A stretch of 20,037 nucleotides of DNA from an uncultured Agathobacter sp. (GTDB taxonomy: Bacteria; Bacillota; Clostridia; Lachnospirales; Lachnospiraceae), in assembly GCA_934307695.1 (NCBI GenBank), contig CAKRCS010000023.1:1-20037 (forward strand), in the 5' to 3' direction. A program made the position numbers and the translations under genes. Shown in pieces: positions 14,839-20,037 of the stretch (the stretch's first letter is position 1; the number at the start of each line of letters is the position of its first letter). Below the pieces are notes generated by a model. That model was not told the origin of the DNA and did no database searches. It saw nothing but the letters and a program-made list of their open reading frames with translations.

Positions 14839-15144
14839 ATGAATTTCGATATTGTGTATCCGAGAAATCTTGATCAGTATCTGGCGAAGGAGAACGGAAT
14901 CCTGATCGATGTGCGCTCGCGGGAAGAATATATGGAAGGACATTGGTGCGGTGCAAGAAATTTTCCATATGAGGATGCAGACCGCTGGGAGAAAATGCTT
15001 CCGGGAAAGCGAAGGCTTGTTTTTTACTGCTCTCATGGAGGTGGAAGCATGCAGCTTGCGCGCAGATTCGGTATGCAGGGGTATCGGACGGCAACGGTGA
15101 TCGGCGGATACCCGGCGATGATGAAATATTTGCAAAATAAATAG
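14839..15144 (+). CDS. Single-domain rhodanese-like protein
   Basis: 101-residue cytoplasmic rhodanese-fold protein, which would transfer sulfane sulfur through a cysteine persulfide. LIDVRSREEYMEGHW (22-36) is the typical N-terminal motif and the active loop is YCSHGGGS with C64, six residues as in sulfurtransferases rather than seven as in Cdc25 phosphatases. Length is normal for single-domain members. GAGG at 14827-14830 is 8 bases before the ATG. It stands alone: the gap upstream is over 100 bases beyond the palindrome, and the methyltransferase follows after 74 bases. No sulfur-pathway partner gene is nearby, so the acceptor is unknown. Confidence 0.88.
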   Translation: MNFDIVYPRNLDQYLAKENGILIDVRSREEYMEGHWCGARNFPYEDADRWEKMLPGKRRLVFYCSHGGGSMQLARRFGMQGYRTATVIGGYPAMMKYLQNK

Positions 15145-15218
15145 GCAAAAGCTATTTCAAAATTGACGGAAATATGTAAAAATAAAAGCAAATGTACGAT
15201 AGAATAGGATAAGCACAT

Positions 15219-16385
15219 ATGAGAACATATCAACTTGTGGTTCCCTGCCATTTTGGCATGGAGGCAGTGACAAAAAGAGAAATCTATGATCTGGGATACG
15301 AGATTGTAAAGGTAGAGGACGGAAGGATCACGTTTGAGGGCGACGAGGAGGCAATCTGCAGAGCCAACATTTTTCTGCGCACCGCAGAGCGCGTGCTGCT
15401 TCAGGTCGGACGCTTCCATGCGGAGACATTTGACGAACTGTTTGAGGGCATCAAGGCACTTCCATGGGAGAACTATATCCCAAAGAACGGCAAATTCTGG
15501 GTGACGAAGGCATCCTCCATTAAGAGCAAGCTGTTCAGCCCATCCGATATCCAGTCCATTGCCAAAAAGGCGATGGTTGAGCGGATGAAGCAGTATTATG
15601 ATGTGAACTGGTTTGAGGAAGATGGTGCGCCGTATCCGGTAAGGATCTTTTTATTAAAGGACGAGGTTATGGTGACCATCGATACTTCCGGGGAATCCTT
15701 GCACAAGCGCGGATACCGCCTGATGACGAGCAAGGCTCCGATCACGGAGACACTTGCCGCGGCGCTGATCCTGCTGTCACCTTGGCGCAAAGACCGTATT
15801 CTGGTCGATCCGTTCTGCGGAAGCGGCACATTTCCGATCGAGGCAGCCATGATCGCAGCCCATATCGCGCCGGGCATGAACCGTTCCTTTACGGCGGAAC
15901 AGTGGACGAACCTGATCCCGAAGCAGTTGTGGTATGACACTGTGGAGGAGGCAAGGGAGCTGGTGGACACCGACATCAAGACGGACATCCAGGGCTTTGA
16001 CATTGACGGCGAGGTGGTAAAGGCTGCAAGAGAGAATGCGAAGCGCGCAGGGGTGGAGCATCTGATCCATTTCCAGCAGCGTCCGGTCGCAGAGCTGCGG
16101 CATCCGAAGAAATACGGCTTTATCATAACCAACCCTCCGTATGGGGAGCGCCTGGAGGAGAAGAAAGCACTTCCGGAGCTTTACACCCAGATCGGGCAGG
16201 TATTTGCGGGACTTGACAGCTGGTCCCTGTATATGATCACCAGCTACGAGGATGCAGAGCGTTATATCGGAAGAAAAGCGGATAAGAACCGAAAGATTTA
16301 CAACGGTATGATAAAGACCTATTTTTATCAGTTTATGGGACCGAAGCCGCCAAAGGCTAAAATTCAGAAAGAAACGGAGCAGTAA
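15219..16385 (+). CDS. THUMP-domain class I SAM-dependent RNA methyltransferase (YpsC/RlmL type)
   Basis: 388-residue cytoplasmic enzyme of the YpsC/RlmL family, predicted to methylate the N2 of a guanosine in 23S rRNA. The N-terminal ferredoxin-like/THUMP part (about 1-165) precedes the UPF0020-type methylase. The SAM-binding motif VDPFCGSGTFPIEAAMIA begins at about 196, and the catalytic NPPYGER is at 305-311. Length matches single-methylase family members; it lacks the second RlmK-like domain of E. coli RlmL. A weak AGGAT (15206-15210) supports ATG 15219. It begins a tight run with the C1 peptidase, amidase and RdgB genes; the peptidase start abuts this stop. Confidence 0.92.
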   Translation: MRTYQLVVPCHFGMEAVTKREIYDLGYEIVKVEDGRITFEGDEEAICRANIFLRTAERVLLQVGRFHAETFDELFEGIKALPWENYIPKNGKFWVTKASSIKSKLFSPSDIQSIAKKAMVERMKQYYDVNWFEEDGAPYPVRIFLLKDEVMVTIDTSGESLHKRGYRLMTSKAPITETLAAALILLSPWRKDRILVDPFCGSGTFPIEAAMIAAHIAPGMNRSFTAEQWTNLIPKQLWYDTVEEARELVDTDIKTDIQGFDIDGEVVKAARENAKRAGVEHLIHFQQRPVAELRHPKKYGFIITNPPYGERLEEKKALPELYTQIGQVFAGLDSWSLYMITSYEDAERYIGRKADKNRKIYNGMIKTYFYQFMGPKPPKAKIQKETEQ

Positions 16386-18095
16386 ATGAAATATTCAAAG
16401 CGCTATATCGTTTTTACGATCATAATTGCGTTTACATTCTTTCTCAAATTTCATATTATGGCGATGGACAATGCACAGCTCGGACAGTTCCGCGGCGGCA
16501 ATCTGGAAAAGGAAATATGGTATCCGATGATCGCTGATGATGTAAACAACGGCTTGCTGCGCGTCGTGATCGACAATAAGGAATTTACCAATGAAAATAT
16601 TCCTTTTTACATGAACAATGACCGCAATATCATGTTCCCGGTGTCATTGCTTCGCGATGCTTTTAATTGCAGCGTGCATATCTACAATGGGAAGGCACTG
16701 CTGGTTGAAAAGCACAATTACAGCGCAACGATGACACTGCATGAGAAGATTGCGCTAAGCAGCGAAGAGGAGCAGCAGATCCAGTCTCCGCTTACCAGAA
16801 TCGGCGGGGAATACTATGTCAGCTTAAATGATCTGTCCAATCTGCTTGGGTACAGCTGCAGCTTCGATATTCTAAACAGCACACTCCAGACAGTGGATAC
16901 GTCTGAGAGCACGACGATCGTTCCGCAGACGTATGACCTAAGAGACCGGGGCAGGGTATCCATGATCCGCAATCAGGGCTCGTATGGCACCTGCTGGGGC
17001 TTTGCGGCGATCAGTGCGCTTGAGTCTGCGATGCTGCCGGAAAAGGAGGAGCTGTTTTCCGTCGATCATATGACCCTTAGTAATTCATTCAACGTGGATC
17101 AGAATGACGGCGGCGTATATACGATGGGAATGGCGTATCTGGCAGCCTGGCAGGGACCAGTGTATGAGGCAGACGATCCTTACGGGGATGGAGTGTCCAA
17201 TCCTTCGTTAAAGCCTGTGTACCATGTGCAGGAGATGCGCATTATCGACGGTAAGGATTACGAGGGCATCAAGACTGCCGTATTTAAGTATGGCGGGGTG
17301 CAGTCCTCATTGTACAGCCAGTTAAAGACGTCGAGCGGCGACACGGAATACTACAACAGCCAGACAGGCGCTTACTGCTATATTGGTACGGAAAAGCCGA
17401 ATCACGATGTCGTTATCATCGGCTGGGATGACAATTATTCCAAGGATCATTTCTCAATCCCGCTCGAAGGCGATGGCGCTTTTATCTGCCAGAACAGCTG
17501 GGGCGAAGAGTTCGGCGAGGATGGCGTTTTCTATGTCTCCTATTACGACACGAACATCGGAACCCATAACGTGGTTTACACCGGCATCGAGAGCACGGAC
17601 AATTATGACCGCATTTACCAGAGCGATCTGTGCGGCTGGGTCAACAAGATGGGCTATGACAAGGAGGATATGTATGGAGCGAACGTCTTTACTGCGCAGG
17701 CAGATGAGCAGATTGCAGCAGCATCCTTCTATGCAACCGGCTCCAATACGTCCTATGAGCTTTACATGGTAAGTGACTTTGCGGATGAGGATTCATTTGA
17801 AAACCGCGTTAAGGTCGCAGAGGGTACGCTTGATCAGGCAGGGTACTATACGATCGATTTTCAGACTCCGGTGGCGGTGGAAAAGGGCGAGCGGTTTGCG
17901 GTTGTCCTCTACATCAATACGCCGGGCGCAACGCACCCGATGGCGATTGAAAACAATCCGGGTGAGGAAGCCTACGAAAGCGTTGATTTATCCGATGGGG
18001 AAGGCTATATCAGCTATAACGGAAAGGTATTTAAAAGTGTTTTAAGCCAGAAGGAATGCAACTTGTGTATCAAGGCATTCGCAAAAGATAATTAG
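16386..18095 (+). CDS. Secreted papain-like C1 peptidase with lectin-like domain
   Basis: 569 residues. A hydrophobic signal segment (about 8-25) predicts export. Residues about 57-170 resemble the copper-amine-oxidase N-terminal-like domain common in Firmicute surface proteins (VVIDNKEF, MFPVSLLRDAF). Residues about 181-400 are a C1 cysteine peptidase with oxyanion Q197, catalytic C203 in YGTCWGFAA, H340 in NHDVVIIGWDD and N370 in CQNSWGEEFGEDG. The C-terminal part (about 410-565) matches the lectin-like domain that accompanies such peptidases (DMYGANVF, AVEKGERFAVVLYI). The active site is complete. GGAG at 16376-16379 lies within the methyltransferase end; the ATG directly follows its stop. 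It probably works at the cell envelope or on extracellular protein, next to a wall amidase; substrate unknown. Confidence 0.9.
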   Translation: MKYSKRYIVFTIIIAFTFFLKFHIMAMDNAQLGQFRGGNLEKEIWYPMIADDVNNGLLRVVIDNKEFTNENIPFYMNNDRNIMFPVSLLRDAFNCSVHIYNGKALLVEKHNYSATMTLHEKIALSSEEEQQIQSPLTRIGGEYYVSLNDLSNLLGYSCSFDILNSTLQTVDTSESTTIVPQTYDLRDRGRVSMIRNQGSYGTCWGFAAISALESAMLPEKEELFSVDHMTLSNSFNVDQNDGGVYTMGMAYLAAWQGPVYEADDPYGDGVSNPSLKPVYHVQEMRIIDGKDYEGIKTAVFKYGGVQSSLYSQLKTSSGDTEYYNSQTGAYCYIGTEKPNHDVVIIGWDDNYSKDHFSIPLEGDGAFICQNSWGEEFGEDGVFYVSYYDTNIGTHNVVYTGIESTDNYDRIYQSDLCGWVNKMGYDKEDMYGANVFTAQADEQIAAASFYATGSNTSYELYMVSDFADEDSFENRVKVAEGTLDQAGYYTIDFQTPVAVEKGERFAVVLYINTPGATHPMAIENNPGEEAYESVDLSDGEGYISYNGKVFKSVLSQKECNLCIKAFAKDN

Positions 18096-18096
18096 T

Positions 18097-19176
18097 ATGG
18101 ATGAGATTATTTTGAAATGGATCACGGTTCTCACCGGATTTTTGACGGTCGTGGTGTGTGCCACGCTTCTGGTGCTCCCGAAGGTACATGAGAATGCAGT
18201 GCTTGCAGCGGAGCAGTCACAGGAAGCGGCATATCTGACCGCCAGGACGGAGCCGGTGCTTCAGGAAAATGCATCGGTGGTGGAGATCCCGGCGGTGATC
18301 GAGGAACCGGAGGAGAATATCGGCGCGCAGCTGCAGATCGAGCTTCCGGAGAACGTGGAATACAAGGACATACAGATTGAAAATATATACCTGACGCAGA
18401 CAGTCTATATCCATATTCCGGGCAGTATCAAGGACTATTTTTCCCAGTACCGTGTCCGCGGAACCTGTGAGCATATTGCGGAATTATCCTATTACACGAC
18501 GGATGAGGAGAGCGTGATCGTTCTTACCCTTGACCGCGTATATGAGCTTGTGCAGGATTACCGGGAAGAAAATCTTTATCTGGATTTTGTCGATCCGCAT
18601 GACGTGTATGATAAAGTGATCGTGGTAGACGCAGGACACGGAGGACGGGCTTCCGGGGCGTGCAAGAATGATATCGAGGAAAAAAACGTCAATCTTGGCA
18701 TTGTCTGTGCGCTAAAGGAGCTTCTGGATGCATGTCCGGAAAATATCGGAGTGTATTATACCCGGACGGATGACGCGAACCCGACACTTGACCAGCGCGT
18801 GCAGCTTGCCAACAAATGCGATGCTGACCTGTTTATCAGCGTACATAGCAATGCAACCTCCACCAGCGGCTTTTCCGGCAGGCATGGAACGGAGGTGTTG
18901 TACAGCGAGTCGGATACGTCCGAGCTATCCAGTGAGATGTTTGCGGATATCTGCCAGAAGAACGTGGCTGGAATCCTAAAGAGCAAGGATCTTGGGCTGG
19001 TAGCGGGCGACCGGATCTATATTGTCCGGACGAGCGAGGTGCCGGTCGCGCTGATCGAGGTCGGCTACATGACGAACAAGAACGAACTGAAAAATCTTTC
19101 TACGCCGGAGTATCAGGCACTGGCGGCAGAGGGAATATACAATGCGATTTTTGAAGCATTCGAGAAAGGATTTTAA
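18097..19176 (+). CDS. N-acetylmuramoyl-L-alanine amidase (Amidase_3)
   Basis: 359-residue zinc enzyme that cleaves the bond between muramic acid and L-alanine in peptidoglycan. A membrane anchor or signal segment lies at 8-30, then a linker rich in E/P (about 40-85), a beta-rich AMIN-like region (about 85-170), and the catalytic domain (about 173-357). Zinc ligands H181 (DAGHGG), E195 (IEEKNVNL) and H250 (SVHSNA), and catalytic E321 (ALIEVGYMTN) are all present. No clear ribosome site precedes the ATG one base after the upstream stop, so translation is probably by termination-reinitiation. A role in wall turnover, sporulation or separation cannot be chosen from sequence. Confidence 0.92.
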   Translation: MDEIILKWITVLTGFLTVVVCATLLVLPKVHENAVLAAEQSQEAAYLTARTEPVLQENASVVEIPAVIEEPEENIGAQLQIELPENVEYKDIQIENIYLTQTVYIHIPGSIKDYFSQYRVRGTCEHIAELSYYTTDEESVIVLTLDRVYELVQDYREENLYLDFVDPHDVYDKVIVVDAGHGGRASGACKNDIEEKNVNLGIVCALKELLDACPENIGVYYTRTDDANPTLDQRVQLANKCDADLFISVHSNATSTSGFSGRHGTEVLYSESDTSELSSEMFADICQKNVAGILKSKDLGLVAGDRIYIVRTSEVPVALIEVGYMTNKNELKNLSTPEYQALAAEGIYNAIFEAFEKGF

Positions 19177-19177
19177 T

Positions 19178-19780
19178 ATGACGAAAATAGTTTTTGCAAC
19201 CGGGAATAAGGATAAAATGCGCGAGATCCGCGAGATCATGCAGGATATGAATGTGGAAGTCATCTCCATGAAGGATGCGGGGATAACGGTTGACATCGTG
19301 GAGGACGGCAAGACGTTTGAGGAGAATGCACTGATCAAGGCGAGAGCTGTTGCAGCATATACGGATGCGATCGTGCTGGCGGATGATTCCGGGCTGGAGA
19401 TCGACTATCTCAACAAGGAGCCGGGCGTGTATTCCGCAAGATATCTTGGGGAGGACACTTCCTACACGATAAAGAACCGGGCACTTTTAGACCGTCTGGA
19501 GGGTGTAGAGAAGGAGAAGCGCACGGCGCGGTTCGTGTGTGCCATTGCAGCAGTTCTTCCGGACAAGACGGAGCTTGTGACGCTACAGACGATGGAGGGC
19601 TATATCGGGGACGAGCCGGAGGGAGAGAATGGCTTTGGCTATGATCCGATCTTTTATCTGGATGAGTTTGGATGTTCATCCGCAGCGCTCTCCCGTGAGC
19701 AGAAGAATGCGATCAGCCACCGCGGCAAAGGACTGCGTGCGATGAAGGAGCTTCTCAGGGCGCATGGAAGCATATCGTAA
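19178..19780 (+). CDS. rdgB: XTP/dITP diphosphatase (non-canonical purine NTP pyrophosphatase)
   Basis: 200-residue cytoplasmic house-cleaning enzyme of the Ham1/RdgB family, hydrolysing XTP, dITP and ITP to the monophosphate and pyrophosphate so deaminated purines are not built into nucleic acid. Motifs are complete: FATGNKDKMREI (6-17), TFEENALIKA, LADDSGLEID, FGYDPIF and SHRGKGLRAMKEL near the C-terminus. Length is normal. AAAGGA at 19165-19170 supports the ATG at 19178, one base after the amidase stop. It ends the run begun by the methyltransferase. No convincing terminator separates it from the tRNA promoter at 19815. Confidence 0.96.
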   Translation: MTKIVFATGNKDKMREIREIMQDMNVEVISMKDAGITVDIVEDGKTFEENALIKARAVAAYTDAIVLADDSGLEIDYLNKEPGVYSARYLGEDTSYTIKNRALLDRLEGVEKEKRTARFVCAIAAVLPDKTELVTLQTMEGYIGDEPEGENGFGYDPIFYLDEFGCSSAALSREQKNAISHRGKGLRAMKELLRAHGSIS

Positions 19781-19814
19781 GGATAGAAAAATTTGAAGAA
19801 ATTTCAAAAAGTTG

Positions 19815-19843
19815 TTGACAAGCCATACCTCCTAATATATAAT
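19815..19843 (+). promoter_or_regulatory. Consensus sigma-A promoter for tRNA genes
   Basis: Perfect TTGACA (19815-19820), 17-base spacer and perfect TATAAT (19838-19843). The start would be near 19850. A fully consensus promoter fits strong stable-RNA transcription of the tRNA-Pro/tRNA-Gly unit. Confidence 0.92.
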
Positions 19844-19847
19844 CGTT

Positions 19848-19870
19848 AGTGCGTCACGAAATGACGCATT
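19848..19870 (+). other. Stem-loop at the 5' end of the tRNA precursor
   Basis: AGTGCGTCA (19848-19856) pairs with TGACGCATT (19862-19870), loop CGAAA, with one G-T pair. The stem starts almost at the predicted transcription start and is followed by A-rich rather than T-rich sequence, so it is not a terminator. A role in precursor stability or 5' processing is possible. Confidence 0.55.
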
Positions 19871-19884
19871 AAAATATAACCTTT

Positions 19885-19959
19885 CGGGGTGTGGCTCAGT
19901 TTGGCTAGAGCGCCTGGTTTGGGACCAGGAGGCCGCAGGTTCGAATCCTGTCACCCCGA
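19885..19959 (+). tRNA. tRNA-Pro (anticodon TGG)
   Basis: Acceptor stem CGGGGTG (19885-19891) pairs perfectly with CACCCCG (19952-19958); A19959 is the discriminator. The anticodon stem 19913-19917/19925-19929 closes loop TTTGGGA with TGG at 19920-19922. The T arm is GGTTCGAATCC type. No CCA is encoded. Confidence 0.97.
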
Positions 19960-19965
19960 CTTTAT

Positions 19966-20036
19966 GCGGGTGTAGTTCAATGGTAGAACACCAGCCTTCC
20001 AAGCTGGATACGTGGGTTCGATTCCCATCACCCGCT
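19966..20036 (+). tRNA. tRNA-Gly (anticodon TCC)
   Basis: Acceptor stem GCGGGTG (19966-19972) pairs with CACCCGC (20029-20035); T20036 is the discriminator. The anticodon loop CTTCCAA gives TCC at 19998-20000. It is 71 bases, normal for tRNA-Gly, and only 6 bases after tRNA-Pro, so both are in one precursor. Confidence 0.97.
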
Positions 20037-20037
20037 C

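Noticed and set aside
15163..15205. Promoter before the rRNA methyltransferase using TTGACG at 15163
   Set aside because: No acceptable -10 box is found at 16-18 bases.
19793..19814. Terminator after rdgB from the TTTGAA...TTCAAA repeat
   Set aside because: The stem is short and AT-only and no T-run follows.

Overview
The window looks like chromosome of a low-to-mid GC Firmicute, most likely a gut Lachnospiraceae-type Clostridium. Pointers are the strong AGGAGG-type ribosome sites, a PucR regulator with an amino-acid ABC cassette, a LacI-type/GGDEF sensor, a GH53 galactanase, a lectin-like C1 peptidase, and tRNA genes without encoded CCA. The assignment is inferred from gene content only. 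No plasmid, phage, IS or CRISPR structure was seen. No gene-free stretch exceeds 300 bases.

Layout. (1) 1-2381: tRNA-Arg(ACG) with a terminator, an XRE/zinc-ribbon regulator, a CYTH (class IV adenylate cyclase-like) protein, and a PrsW-type membrane protease closed by a bidirectional terminator. (2) 2366-2782, minus strand: a lipocalin-like protein. (3) 2782-10028: a self-contained AT-richer block. A PucR-type regulator is followed by class III aminotransferase, ABC ATPase, permease, lipoprotein binding protein, cytidylate-kinase-like protein and a second, GSA-aminomutase-like class III aminotransferase, closed by two tandem terminators. The control regions before pucR and before the operon share GGACAA/TTGTYC half-sites at helical-turn spacing, and a terminator-like hairpin lies in the operon leader. 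(4) 10075-14660: a 1122-residue protein joining a LacI-type sugar-binding domain, a GGDEF domain, a GH53 endo-galactanase domain and a C-terminal beta-sandwich, then a C-terminally truncated MocR regulator and a terminator. (5) 14694-15144: a 28-base palindrome and a single-domain rhodanese. (6) 15219-19780: a tight run of THUMP-type rRNA methyltransferase, secreted C1 peptidase, N-acetylmuramoyl-L-alanine amidase and RdgB. (7) 19815-20036: a consensus promoter, a leader hairpin, tRNA-Pro(TGG) and tRNA-Gly(TCC), the cluster probably running past the right edge.

How the parts may work together. Block 3 reads as import of a small amino compound followed by PLP-dependent transamination, epimerisation or amino-group migration, under PucR control; the substrate is unknown. 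The large fusion in block 4 would couple sensing of a sugar, cyclic-di-GMP synthesis and beta-1,4-galactan hydrolysis in one protein that has no export signal, so it is predicted to act in the cytoplasm on imported oligosaccharides. These two loci are the most promising undescribed systems here.
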